Shown: piece by piece, positions 37,059-46,318 of the stretch
Position numbering within the stretch: the stretch's first letter is position 1
Layout of the letters: each line of letters begins with the position of its first letter
Source of the DNA: Bacillus sp. 7884-1
Lineage (GTDB): Bacteria; Bacillota; Bacilli; Bacillales; Cytobacillaceae
DNA length: 64,000 nt
Reading direction: 5' to 3'
Assembly (NCBI RefSeq): GCF_002272245.1
Contig: NZ_NPDD01000167.1
Location: 17,828 to 81,827 of the forward strand
Program-made: the position numbers and the translations under genes
Notes under the pieces: generated by a model
Database searches by the model: none
Seen by the model: only the letters and a program-made list of their open reading frames with translations
Told to the model about the DNA's origin: nothing

Positions 37059-37994
37059 TCACGCCTCCTTTGTGCCCATTTCCACCCGAGGATCAATCAT
37101 GCTGTATAAAACATCTACAAATATATTAATCGTTACATACACAACACCCATAAATAAAACAATTCCTTGAATAAGAGGAAAATCTCTCGACATGATTGCC
37201 CCTATTGCTAATGTACCAAGGCCCGGCCAGTTAAATACTTGTTCGATAATGACCGTTCCACCAAGTAAAGCTGCCAACTGCAGTCCAATCACCGTCACAA
37301 CCGGGATTAATACATTTCGTAACGCGTGACGGAATAATATGAGTCTATCCTCAAGCCCCTTGGCCCTTGCAGTCCGAATGTAATCATTCGAAAGAACCTC
37401 GACCATTCCGTTTCTCGTTAAACGCATAATCATCGTTGATGCGACCACACCAAGTGTTACGGCTGGAAGAATAAGATCTCGAAAACCTGTTCCATTTGCA
37501 ATCGGAAACCAGCTGAGCTTAACTGAAAATAACATGATTAGTAGAATAGCTAACCAAAAGCTTGGAATCGATACCCCTAATGTGGCAAAAGCGGTACATA
37601 GTTTATCAATGAATGAATCTTTAAATCTAGCAGCTAGAATTCCTAATGACATTCCAATAACAACGGCGACAAATAGCCCAAAAACGGCTAGCTTAACCGT
37701 CTCTGGAAAACGGTCTAAAATTTCCGTTAAAACCGGTCTACCTGTTTTTAAGGATGTTCCGAAATCACCTTCAAACAACACATTCATGATATATTGCCCG
37801 TATTGAACCAAAAGGGGCTTATCAAGCCCCAAATGGTGTGTTAGTTTTTCCACCTGCTCTGGTGATGCATTGATTCCGAGCATGATTTTAACCGGATCAC
37901 CTGGAATAAAGTGAATCAACAAAAAAGAGAAGATGGAAATTCCGAAGATTACTAGAATACCGGATAACACCCGATTAATTATGAACTGCTTCAT
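37059..37994 (-). CDS. Dipeptide ABC transporter permease, DppB/OppB type
   Basis: A 311-residue permease. I start it at ATG 37994 (MKQFIINRVLSG), which overlaps the stop of the binding-protein gene as TAATG; a TTG 15 bases upstream is in frame but less likely. LIHFIPGDPVKIMLG near residues 27-41 and the conserved DYIRTARAKGL motif are family hallmarks. It makes the other half of the peptide channel. Confidence 0.93.
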   Translation of the reverse strand: MKQFIINRVLSGILVIFGISIFSFLLIHFIPGDPVKIMLGINASPEQVEKLTHHLGLDKPLLVQYGQYIMNVLFEGDFGTSLKTGRPVLTEILDRFPETVKLAVFGLFVAVVIGMSLGILAARFKDSFIDKLCTAFATLGVSIPSFWLAILLIMLFSVKLSWFPIANGTGFRDLILPAVTLGVVASTMIMRLTRNGMVEVLSNDYIRTARAKGLEDRLILFRHALRNVLIPVVTVIGLQLAALLGGTVIIEQVFNWPGLGTLAIGAIMSRDFPLIQGIVLFMGVVYVTINIFVDVLYSMIDPRVEMGTKEA

Positions 37995-39622
37995 TACCGC
38001 TGCACCCAACTATCATGGAATTCGATTGTAACACCTTCCAATTTCACGTTTTGAATTCTTTTATTCACTACATAAAAGACCTTTTCTGCATAGATAGGAG
38101 CCCAATATGCGTTTTCAACGATAATCTCTTGTATTCGGGCATACACTTGTTTTCTTTCTTCAGGATCGATCGTTGTTCTACCTTTGTCTAACAATCCATC
38201 CAGCTCAGGATTTTTCACTCGAACATGGTTTAAACCGCCAATCTGACTTGAGTGGAATAGCAGTGATAGAATATCAGGATCAGCGTATGAGTAGGCTAGG
38301 AAGGATAAATCATATTCTCCCTGTGAAACCTTTTCAATTAATGTTCCTGCTTCCATAGATTGAATATTCACATTGATTCCAACCTCCTTCAGCATGGCTT
38401 GAACCATTTGACCTGCTTGGTTATGCTGTGCCATAATGGAAAGCTCAAATGCAAGCTCCTTCCCACCCTTTTCCATCATTCCATTACTATTTTTCGTATA
38501 GCCTGAACTCTCTAATAGACTTACAGCCTCATCTTTATTTAATTTATGACCATAGTTTTCTACCTTTGAGTCATAACCAAAAATAGTTGCTGGTATTGGA
38601 CCAAAGGCTGGTGTTCCCTCACCGCTTAGGACTGCCTTGATGATGGCATCTTTATTGATAGCCATATTGATGGCTTTCCTGACGTTAAGATCTGATAGCA
38701 CTTTATCCTCTAAATTCATTTCTAAAAATAATCCTAAGCCTTGACGTTCTGCTTCTAAAACGTAGTAATTAGGGTTATTGCGATACTTTTGAACATTCTT
38801 AGGAGATACATTCATGGCTACATCAATCGAGCCACTATCAAGTGCTGCTAGCATCGTTTGTTCATCCGCAATAAATTTATAAACCATTTGATCTGGATAG
38901 GCTTTTCCTTGGTTTTCTGTGAAGGCTTTCGGCCAATTAAAGTCTTTATTTCTTTCTAATGTAATCGATTGGCCTGTTACCCATTCTTTAAAGAAAAATG
39001 GTCCCGTTCCAATTGGATTTCGTCCATAATCATCACCCTGCTTTTCAATCGCTGCTAGGGATACCGGTTGTAAATATCCTTGACTTGCGAGGTTACGTAA
39101 AAATGGTGCTGATGGAGCAGCAAGCTCAATCACGAATGTTTGATCATCTGGAGCAGAGGTTGACTGGATTCCTGCTACCAAACTAGCAGCCACTGTTGCC
39201 CCAGTATCGGGGTTCAAAATCCGGTCAAATGTCTCTTTAAACACCTGTGCTGTTAACGGTGTACCATCTGAGAAGGTCACACCTTGACGAAGTGTAAAGG
39301 TAATGGTTTTTCCATCCTCTGATACGCTGTATTTTTCAGCCAGATATGGTTCTAAATCATTTGTTTCCGGATCAATCGCAAGTAATGTCCCACCAATATG
39401 GCTAGTAATCAGACCGGCAATACTCATAGCAGTTTTATGAACATCTAACGTATCAGGCTCTTGCATGGAAGCGATTGTAACCGTACCACCTGACTGTGGT
39501 TCTGAAGCCTTCTCAGGCTTAGAAGTGGAGGTAGAATCCTTACTACATCCATTCATTAAAACCAACGAAAGAACCAGCATTGTTAAAAACAAGAATGATT
39601 TAGTAAGTCGATTCATAACCAT
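37994..39622 (-). CDS. Peptide-binding lipoprotein, family 5 SBP
   Basis: A solute-binding lipoprotein of the DppA/OppA family (542 aa). I choose ATG 39622 because GGAGGACTCCG lies just upstream and the product starts MVMNRLTKS with a signal peptide and lipobox at Cys26 (VLMNGC). A longer frame to 39697 adds a hydrophilic segment inside the neighbouring gene. The SBP_bac_5 fold runs from about 50 to 540 with the conserved IGTGPFFFKEW. It captures di- or oligopeptides outside the membrane and delivers them to the permeases. It lies 13 bases after the serine hydrolase gene. Confidence 0.92.
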   Translation of the reverse strand: MVMNRLTKSFLFLTMLVLSLVLMNGCSKDSTSTSKPEKASEPQSGGTVTIASMQEPDTLDVHKTAMSIAGLITSHIGGTLLAIDPETNDLEPYLAEKYSVSEDGKTITFTLRQGVTFSDGTPLTAQVFKETFDRILNPDTGATVAASLVAGIQSTSAPDDQTFVIELAAPSAPFLRNLASQGYLQPVSLAAIEKQGDDYGRNPIGTGPFFFKEWVTGQSITLERNKDFNWPKAFTENQGKAYPDQMVYKFIADEQTMLAALDSGSIDVAMNVSPKNVQKYRNNPNYYVLEAERQGLGLFLEMNLEDKVLSDLNVRKAINMAINKDAIIKAVLSGEGTPAFGPIPATIFGYDSKVENYGHKLNKDEAVSLLESSGYTKNSNGMMEKGGKELAFELSIMAQHNQAGQMVQAMLKEVGINVNIQSMEAGTLIEKVSQGEYDLSFLAYSYADPDILSLLFHSSQIGGLNHVRVKNPELDGLLDKGRTTIDPEERKQVYARIQEIIVENAYWAPIYAEKVFYVVNKRIQNVKLEGVTIEFHDSWVQR

Positions 39623-39635
39623 TTCGGAGTCCTCC

Positions 39636-41081
39636 CTATTCAACTTTTGGTGTTTGTCTAAATCCAAATGCCGCGCGGATAACATTGTTGTGTTCATCTT
39701 TCACAAAACGAAGTGCAAGTTCTGATTCTCTGAAGGAAACAATAAATGTATCGTTACCAATTGGTTTTATATCATTTAATTCAAATCCTTCTGCTTGAAC
39801 CTGGAGCTTCCTATCTTCAATCCCCACTGTATATTTCGATCCTTCACCAGAAGCATATACACCTACATATTGCTTTAATTCTTCTTCAGAAATCTCTATT
39901 TCCACGTCAGATAAGTGAGAGTCTTTGACAGATTTTCCTAAATAATCAGCAAAAGCACTAAATAATAGTTTCGTTGATGGTACCCCTGCTAAATTAGCAA
40001 AAGACACTCCTGTCAATCCTAGTTCAGGAAGAATATTCAATTGAGCGGCGACTCCTTTAATAGACCCGCCATGGTCCACAAGCTTGTATCCATAATAGTC
40101 AGGAGTAACCATGACGCCATACCCATAGTAACGGCCTTTCTCACACTCAATATGTGGTGTCGTTATTAATTCCACACTCTCTGGTGTTAGTATTTGAGCA
40201 TCTCCTACTTTACCTTGATTGCGAAAGATTTCAGCATATTTAAGCATATCGTTTACGGTTGATTTCAAAAATCCTGCTGCACGCATGGACGGTGCATCCC
40301 AAGGGTTGTTTGATTCAAAAATAATTGTTTTGTCATCTTTTTTACGAGAATTATAGAGTGATGAGATATCCTCATGACCGTTTAATTCTTCTAGATGGAA
40401 GACACTATTTTTCATCCCAGCTGGAACTAGAATGTAATCCCTTACAAATTGTTCGTATGAAACTCCACTTACTCTTTCAATAATCGCCCCTAAAAGTGCG
40501 TAACTATCATTGGAGTAACTAAACTCAGTTCCAGGTGCTCCAAGTAATGTAAATTCCTGTTTTGCGATGTCTTCCATTAGCTCTTCGTATGTCTCAACAC
40601 TTGATTGTTCCTTCGTTGCTTCCTGCTCTACTTTCCCAATATCACCTTCTGAATTCACACCATCATCAAACTTTGGATCATTGGCCACCGTCTTACTTAA
40701 AGCCTTAAAAAGCGTTGGTAATGGTGGTAGTCCCGCTGAATGAGTCATGAAGTGGTGAATGGTCATTTGCTTTGTATATTCTTCATTCGATGTTTTAAAT
40801 TCTGGTAAATATTTAATCACTGGATCATGTACATTCAGCTTTCCTGCCTCTTGCAATTGCATAATCGCCACACATGTAAAGGATTTCGTCACTGAACCAA
40901 TTCCAAAAACAGTATCAGATGTCAATGGGAGATTGTTTTCAACGTCGCGGTATCCAAAACTATTTTCATAGAATAATTGGCCATCCTTCGCTAATCCAAT
41001 TGAAAAGCCTGGAATATCATATTTTCCTACAAGCTCTTGGCAATACTGTTCGAATTCACTAGTAACTGTTTGTTGTGTCAT
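39636..41081 (-). CDS. Serine hydrolase, beta-lactamase/PBP4* family
   Basis: A 481-residue member of the class C beta-lactamase/D-Ala carboxypeptidase/esterase clan. The catalytic SxxK is Ser63-Val-Thr-Lys66 (GSVTKSF), YxN is Tyr189-Ser-Asn191, and HGG at 337-339 replaces KTG, as in D-aminopeptidase and PBP4*-like enzymes. A C-terminal beta domain (about 375-481, DUF3471-like) follows. There is no signal peptide, so it acts in the cytoplasm. In this operon a peptidase for D-amino-acid peptides is the likely role. Confidence 0.9.
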   Translation of the reverse strand: MTQQTVTSEFEQYCQELVGKYDIPGFSIGLAKDGQLFYENSFGYRDVENNLPLTSDTVFGIGSVTKSFTCVAIMQLQEAGKLNVHDPVIKYLPEFKTSNEEYTKQMTIHHFMTHSAGLPPLPTLFKALSKTVANDPKFDDGVNSEGDIGKVEQEATKEQSSVETYEELMEDIAKQEFTLLGAPGTEFSYSNDSYALLGAIIERVSGVSYEQFVRDYILVPAGMKNSVFHLEELNGHEDISSLYNSRKKDDKTIIFESNNPWDAPSMRAAGFLKSTVNDMLKYAEIFRNQGKVGDAQILTPESVELITTPHIECEKGRYYGYGVMVTPDYYGYKLVDHGGSIKGVAAQLNILPELGLTGVSFANLAGVPSTKLLFSAFADYLGKSVKDSHLSDVEIEISEEELKQYVGVYASGEGSKYTVGIEDRKLQVQAEGFELNDIKPIGNDTFIVSFRESELALRFVKDEHNNVIRAAFGFRQTPKVE

Positions 41082-41120
41082 TCAAAACCTCTCCCTTTTC
41101 CATACATTTTTTTATTATAA

Positions 41121-41140
41121 AATTGTACTAAGGTACAATT
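41121..41140. promoter_or_regulatory. 20-bp inverted repeat between dppA and the serine hydrolase
   Basis: AATTGTAC-TAAG-GTACAATT. On the minus strand it is followed by TTTTATAATAAAA, giving a TATAAT -10. It lies in the largest gap inside the operon (77 bases), so it may be an internal promoter with operator, or a processing hairpin. Confidence 0.4.
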
Positions 41141-41158
41141 CACAACCAGTGCTACATT

Positions 41159-41995
41159 TTATAAAGTCATAGAATTTGAGCCTTGAATGGCTAATAGCAA
41201 AATGGCCATTAACACCTTTGATCCTTCGATTAAGTCATCGGTTACATACCGAATGGTTCTACCATCTAGTAATTCAATCGTGGGCATATAACTTACAACT
41301 GTCGCCATGTTGGTATGCTTAAATTCGATATCGATAGTATATAATTGTTCTTTTTTCAGCGGCTGAATGCTTTTAGCAGATTCAACAGCCAGTTTGGCAG
41401 TAGCTCTAATTTTCTCTTGTGCGACTGTTGGATGAAGAGATTGAGCTGTAAAAGCACCAATACCTTTTTTAACAGCTACTGTATGAATGCCTGGGATCTT
41501 CTTTTTCGCATCCTCACATATTTGTTGGTCACCAGTAAGTAAAGTCACCGGAACCTTGAAGTTACTTGCAACTGCCGCGTTAAAATCTGCTTCACTTGCT
41601 TCTTCTCCATTTAATAGGAGACGTTGAATGCAGCTCCCTAAAAAGGTGTGATTTAATATACTGTCTTTTTCTCCGGCTTTCCCATGAAATCCGATGAAAA
41701 AGATCGCATCGAAGGTCTCATCTAATCCTTGCATCATCAGTAATGGTTTATAAAAACCTCTAACTAATTCCGCTTTTGGATGAAGCTCATCAGGAATCAG
41801 ATTTCGCATCGGACCATGTGATTCATTGACGACAATCTCAGTCGCACCAGCTTCAAGTGCACCTTCGATAGCAGCGTTTACATCCTGAGTTAGTAATCTC
41901 CTCGAGTACTCGTATGTGCGTTTACCCGGGATTGTATCCTCCCAATCGGTAACCCCTGAAATTCCTTCCATATCTGCTGAAATGAAAACCTTCAC
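41159..41995 (-). CDS. dppA: D-aminopeptidase DppA (M55)
   Basis: A 278-residue zinc peptidase of family M55 that removes N-terminal D-amino acids, especially D-Ala, from short peptides. Metal ligands are visible: Asp8 and Glu10 in ISADMEG, His60 in NESHGPM and His104 in IGFHGK. His116 in LNHTF is the probable catalytic residue. DppA forms a decameric ring in B. subtilis, where it lies in the dipeptide transport operon. Length is normal. Its place among an importer, a racemase and a dipeptidase supports use of D-Ala peptides from cell walls. Confidence 0.95.
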   Translation of the reverse strand: MKVFISADMEGISGVTDWEDTIPGKRTYEYSRRLLTQDVNAAIEGALEAGATEIVVNESHGPMRNLIPDELHPKAELVRGFYKPLLMMQGLDETFDAIFFIGFHGKAGEKDSILNHTFLGSCIQRLLLNGEEASEADFNAAVASNFKVPVTLLTGDQQICEDAKKKIPGIHTVAVKKGIGAFTAQSLHPTVAQEKIRATAKLAVESAKSIQPLKKEQLYTIDIEFKHTNMATVVSYMPTIELLDGRTIRYVTDDLIEGSKVLMAILLLAIQGSNSMTL

Positions 41996-42029
41996 TCGTT
42001 CATCCCTCCTAACTCTAAAAAGTCATGAA

Positions 42030-43169
42030 TCAGGCCCATATATTATTTTTAGAAAACACGGTTTTGTCTACTCGATATGACTCAAGTACTTGCCGGTTTA
42101 CTTCATAGCCAATACCCGGTTTATCCGGCACATGGATGACTCCATTTTCCACGATGACTTCTGGCACAATAATGTCCTTCTCCCAATACCTTGAAGAAGC
42201 GGCTGTATCACCAGGTAAAACAAACTGAGGCAGAGTCGTTAAGGCAATGTTATGTGCGCGTCCAATTCCGGCTTCTAGCATTCCCCCGCACCAGACCGCA
42301 ATTCCTTGCTGGGCACAATAATCATGGATTTTCTTAGATTCCGTAAGGCCTCCTACTCTACCAATCTTAATATTAATAATTTTACAGCTACCTAACTCAA
42401 CCGCTTTTCTTGCATCCTCTACGGTGTGGATACTTTCATCTAAACAAATAGGTGTTGCTAGTTCTGACTGTAGTTTTGCGTGATCGATAATATCATCATG
42501 CGAAAGTGGCTGTTCAATCATCATGAGGTTTAATTCATCCAGTTTTTTAAGTGTGTCGATATCATCTAAGGTATAGGCTGAGTTGGCATCCGCCATCAGT
42601 AAGATATCTGGAAAATGTCTTCTTACTTCCTTTAGCATCTCATAGTCGGCACCAGGTTTTATTTTCACTTTCATTCGCTTGTAGCCTTCATTCACAAAGC
42701 CTTCAACTACATGAACAAGTTCATTCGCTGTAGGTTGAATACCAATACTGATTCCAACATCGATTTGCTGCTTCCTACCACCTAGTTCTTTGTATAAAGG
42801 GTTATTATTTCGTTTGGCATATAAATCCCAGACTGCGCCCTCTAACGCTGACTTTGCCATATTGTTTCCACGAATGGATTCAAATCGTTTCGAAACTTCA
42901 TCAGGATGCTCAATTGGCGATTCTAGTAGTAAAGGAATTAAAAATTGTTGCATTATGTGCTTATTTGTTTCAACCGTTTCTTCGCTATACCAAGGGCTTG
43001 AAAAGGCGACGGACTCTCCGAAACCACTAGCACCCGTTTCATCCTCCATTTCAATCACGAAAAACTCTTTATCCTGGAAGGTTCCAAAGCTGGTAGTGAA
43101 TGGATCGATTAATCGCATTACCAGACGGTGAAGGGTCACTTCCCTAATGGAAATTGGCTTATTGTTCAT
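42030..43169 (-). CDS. N-acyl(succinyl)amino acid racemase / OSBS-type enolase
   Basis: A 379-residue enolase-superfamily enzyme of the NSAR/OSBS subgroup. The acid-base lysines are Lys167 and Lys169 (KVK) on one face and Lys268 (NIKIG) on the other. The Mg ligands are Asp194 (MADAN), Glu219 (MIEQP) and Asp244 (CLDES). Such enzymes make o-succinylbenzoate for menaquinone or racemise N-succinyl amino acids. There are no men genes here, and a GNAT and an M20 amidohydrolase share the operon, which favours N-succinylamino acid racemase. The dipeptide epimerase alternative is less likely by sequence pattern but cannot be excluded. Confidence 0.9.
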   Translation of the reverse strand: MNNKPISIREVTLHRLVMRLIDPFTTSFGTFQDKEFFVIEMEDETGASGFGESVAFSSPWYSEETVETNKHIMQQFLIPLLLESPIEHPDEVSKRFESIRGNNMAKSALEGAVWDLYAKRNNNPLYKELGGRKQQIDVGISIGIQPTANELVHVVEGFVNEGYKRMKVKIKPGADYEMLKEVRRHFPDILLMADANSAYTLDDIDTLKKLDELNLMMIEQPLSHDDIIDHAKLQSELATPICLDESIHTVEDARKAVELGSCKIINIKIGRVGGLTESKKIHDYCAQQGIAVWCGGMLEAGIGRAHNIALTTLPQFVLPGDTAASSRYWEKDIIVPEVIVENGVIHVPDKPGIGYEVNRQVLESYRVDKTVFSKNNIWA

Positions 43170-43181
43170 AATAGGTCCTCC

Positions 43182-44207
43182 TTACCTTAAGAAGATTCTT
43201 TGAAAATTTTCACCCATCAATACTTGGAGCTCTGCTACTGAATAGCCTCTTTTCAGCAGACCTTCAACTAACTTTGGAATTGATTCATGACCTGAAACGA
43301 CATCAAATGGTTTTCTCGGCAAGCTGGCTAAATTATCAGGTGAGACATATTTCATAAAGTCCTCACAAAGGTCAAGCCCGAGTCCCACATGTTCGATACC
43401 TGCCACCTTTACCAGATGGTCGATATGGTTCATTAACTGTTCCAACGTGGAGCTTTCATCAGCATCCCCAACGAGCAGGCTAGCGGCATTGATTCCAATT
43501 ACACCATTTGTTGCTTTGATCGCCTTTATTTGCTCATCTGTTAAATTCCGCATCGATCCACAAAGTAACCGAGCATTCGAATGAGAAGCAATCACTGGCT
43601 TCGTGGCGATCTCGATGACATCCCAAAAACCCTCATCATTTAAGTGAGAAACATCAATGATGATTCCAAGTCGTTCTGCTTCCTCAATGACCTTCACACC
43701 AAAGCTACTAATCCCGCCTTTTTTCCCTTCTTTTGTTGGTTGAAAGAAGCTCCCATCACCAACTGCATTTCTACGACTCCAAACAAGCCCAAGATTACGA
43801 ACTCCCAGCTCGTAAAAGACACGTAACAAGCTAAGATCTGTCCCTATTGGTTCGGCCCCTTCCAGCGATAGAAGAAAGCCAATCTTTTTGTTTTTCTTGG
43901 CAATATTCATATCCTCTCCGTTTAAACAAATCATTAGCTTATCAGGAGACTCCTTAACCTCTTCATATAAAGCACTAATTTGACCTAATGCTTTCCGAAG
44001 TCCCATTTCTGGTAAGAAACCACTATCTACAAATAGAGCTGCGACAATGACATTCACACCACCTTCCACGAATCGTGGATAGTAGTCTGTCTCAATTACC
44101 TTTGTTCTCCCTCTCTCTCGTTGAATCTGAACATCCATTAATAAATCAAAATGGCCATCAATCACCAATGCGTTATGTAGGAAATCAGTAGAGCGCTTAT
44201 TATTCAT
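43182..44207 (-). CDS. Membrane dipeptidase-type peptidase (M19)
   Basis: A 341-residue zinc dipeptidase of family M19 (renal dipeptidase). The N-terminal metal site is His19-x-Asp21 (DGHFDL), the bridging ligand is Glu116 (SLEGAE), and VSHLND plus ASHSNAR supply the later histidines. These enzymes cleave dipeptides and tolerate a D-amino acid at the C-terminal position. There is no signal peptide, so it is cytoplasmic. It lies 12 bases before the racemase gene, which suits release of D-amino acids for racemisation. Confidence 0.93.
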   Translation of the reverse strand: MNNKRSTDFLHNALVIDGHFDLLMDVQIQRERGRTKVIETDYYPRFVEGGVNVIVAALFVDSGFLPEMGLRKALGQISALYEEVKESPDKLMICLNGEDMNIAKKNKKIGFLLSLEGAEPIGTDLSLLRVFYELGVRNLGLVWSRRNAVGDGSFFQPTKEGKKGGISSFGVKVIEEAERLGIIIDVSHLNDEGFWDVIEIATKPVIASHSNARLLCGSMRNLTDEQIKAIKATNGVIGINAASLLVGDADESSTLEQLMNHIDHLVKVAGIEHVGLGLDLCEDFMKYVSPDNLASLPRKPFDVVSGHESIPKLVEGLLKRGYSVAELQVLMGENFQRIFLR

Positions 44208-44235
44208 GATTCACCCCTCCTTTATAATGATAGAC

Positions 44236-45114
44236 TTAGACGTCCATATTCTCTTTTTTAGTAAACGGATAAAATTCACTACTATTTTGGCCATAATTCG
44301 CCATATGGTTTTGTACCTTGGGATTACTAGTCGCCGCGATACTTGTCACTAGCAAATTTAAGAGTGAAAACGTGGGTGTAATTCCCTTTAACGGGATTGG
44401 CGTCGGTGCAATGACCCTAAATAAGAAATCAGCATACTGTCCAATTGGAGATAATCGATCATCTGTGATGGCAATAATACACGCCCCTTTTTTCTTAGCT
44501 GCCTTAACAAACGATAAGGTCTCCTGAATGTATCTTGGGAAGGAAATGGCGACCAGCACCGTGTTTTCATCTACCTTGGATAACAAATAATTGGCATCCT
44601 CTATTTCACCACGATATTGTGTAGTATTTCCAATCACGATATTCAAGGTATTCATGAACCAGCTCGCTGGACCATAGGAGGATCGGAATCCAAGGACAAT
44701 TCGGTTGTCTGCTTCAATCAGTTTTTTAACGGCTTCTTGATATTGTTTGAAATCAATATCCTCTAAAGTGGCTTTGACATAGGCATTATCTTGTTCCATC
44801 ACATATTGAATTAAGTTTGTATCCTTTAACGTATTGGATATAGTACGGAAATTTTCGATTGGGTTAGCGGGACTTGTCGTGTCTTCTAGTAAGCTCGTTT
44901 GAATCTCTTTTTGAAGCTCGCTGAATCCCGAATATCCTAGGGTGTAGCATAAACGAATGACTGTTGTCTCACTCGTCCCACACGCTTGCCCAATTTGTTT
45001 TGCAGTTTGAAACGCAACATCTCTTGGAAAATCAATTAGATGTTTTGCGATCATTTTTTGACGCTTCGTCATGTTATTGTAGTTTTTTCTAATATTTTCT
45101 GTGTATTTTTCCAT
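44236..45114 (-). CDS. RpiR/MurR-family transcriptional regulator
   Basis: A 292-residue regulator with an N-terminal HTH_6 domain (about 1-77, TAKQIGQACGTSETTVIRLC) and a C-terminal SIS domain (about 120-255, VLGFRSSYGPA and VLVAISFPRY). SIS domains bind phosphosugars, and MurR regulates MurNAc use in E. coli, which fits a cell-wall link. It is embedded in the operon, so autoregulation is likely; the direct repeats at 47229-47280 are candidate operators. Confidence 0.9.
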   Translation of the reverse strand: MEKYTENIRKNYNNMTKRQKMIAKHLIDFPRDVAFQTAKQIGQACGTSETTVIRLCYTLGYSGFSELQKEIQTSLLEDTTSPANPIENFRTISNTLKDTNLIQYVMEQDNAYVKATLEDIDFKQYQEAVKKLIEADNRIVLGFRSSYGPASWFMNTLNIVIGNTTQYRGEIEDANYLLSKVDENTVLVAISFPRYIQETLSFVKAAKKKGACIIAITDDRLSPIGQYADFLFRVIAPTPIPLKGITPTFSLLNLLVTSIAATSNPKVQNHMANYGQNSSEFYPFTKKENMDV

Positions 45115-45162
45115 TTATTTGAACCCTTTCTTCATGTTTAGCTGTTTCTAGTTGCGATTCCT

Positions 45163-46317
45163 TTAGGGGACTATTGCCTTCGGCTCCAAAACCTTCACGA
45201 GTGCAAGGCTCAGGATTTTTACACCATTTAAAAGAGCGTCCAGATTAAAGCTCATATTGGGATGGTGTAAGCCTGGTGATAGTCCTGTCCCAAGACCTAC
45301 CATGGTTGCCTGCAGGTTCGGATACTTCAATTTATAAAAATGGAAATCCTCTCCGCCTGGTGTAACGGGTGCTGGAACAAGTCCCTCCTCTCCAAGCACT
45401 TCAACAATCGCCTCTTTGATAATATCCTCTAGTTCCGGACTTGCTTCAGCGGCCACCATGGAGGCTTGTGGTTCAAGCTTCACTTCGGCAAAATTAAACG
45501 AACCGGCCGTCAACACTGCATGTTGGACTTTTTCGAGCAATTCAGCCATCACTTCATTCCGATCTGCCCTTACATCAATACCAAATTCCGCAAAATCCGG
45601 GATGATATTGAGATTATCCCCACCCGCCTTGACCATCGTTACCTTAGCTGATGCTGATTCCATTGGATCCATTTTGATAGAATTGACAGCTTGAATGATA
45701 GCCCCTAGTGAGTCGGTAACATTTATGCCAAGATTAGGCCTTGCCCCGTGTGCCTGCACGCCTTTTACTTCACCCATCATTAACGTAGCCGCTCCGTGAT
45801 AGATAGCCGGTGAAGCTACTCCAAATGGCATTTCCTGAATCGGACGAACATGAATGCCAAGCAGGTAATCGAGATCAGATATGACACCCGTTTCAATGAT
45901 TGCTTTTGCTCCATTTCCAGACTCCTCAGCTGGTTGGAAAATAATTTTAATCAAGCCCTTCGGCTCAAATCCAATCTCCTTTAGACAAGTAATCGCATGA
46001 AGAACCGTTGTCATATGTCCATCGTGTCCACAGGAGTGATTTGCCTGCCATTTCCCATCCACAAGCTGCCATAACGCATCTATATCTGCTCTGATCCCGA
46101 CGGTTGGTCCATCCTCTTTATTTCCCCAATAACCAACTACTCCTGTATGGTTATTAAACGTTTCATAAGGAATGCCCAGTTTTTCTAGCTTCAAACACAG
46201 AAATTTCGTCGTCTCAATTTCCCTCCAGCTCACTTCTGCGTGTGTATGTAGATAATGATAAGTTGATTTAATGGTTTCCTCTTGCCCTGTAACCCATTCG
46301 TTTATTTCGTTAATCAT
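45163..46317 (-). CDS. M20 amidohydrolase (N-acyl-amino acid deacylase type)
   Basis: A 384-residue metallo-amidohydrolase of the M20D/HipO-AmhX group. Metal ligands are Cys96, His98 and His101 in SCGHDGHMT, the acidic pair is Glu131-Glu132 in QPAEESG, and PGGEDFHFY supplies the later histidine site. It removes an acyl group from an N-acyl L-amino acid. In the D-to-L amino acid pathway of Geobacillus the corresponding enzyme is the L-desuccinylase, and its operon place here is the same. It follows the GNAT gene with one base between them. Confidence 0.92.
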   Translation of the reverse strand: MINEINEWVTGQEETIKSTYHYLHTHAEVSWREIETTKFLCLKLEKLGIPYETFNNHTGVVGYWGNKEDGPTVGIRADIDALWQLVDGKWQANHSCGHDGHMTTVLHAITCLKEIGFEPKGLIKIIFQPAEESGNGAKAIIETGVISDLDYLLGIHVRPIQEMPFGVASPAIYHGAATLMMGEVKGVQAHGARPNLGINVTDSLGAIIQAVNSIKMDPMESASAKVTMVKAGGDNLNIIPDFAEFGIDVRADRNEVMAELLEKVQHAVLTAGSFNFAEVKLEPQASMVAAEASPELEDIIKEAIVEVLGEEGLVPAPVTPGGEDFHFYKLKYPNLQATMVGLGTGLSPGLHHPNMSFNLDALLNGVKILSLALVKVLEPKAIVP

Positions 46318-46318
46318 C

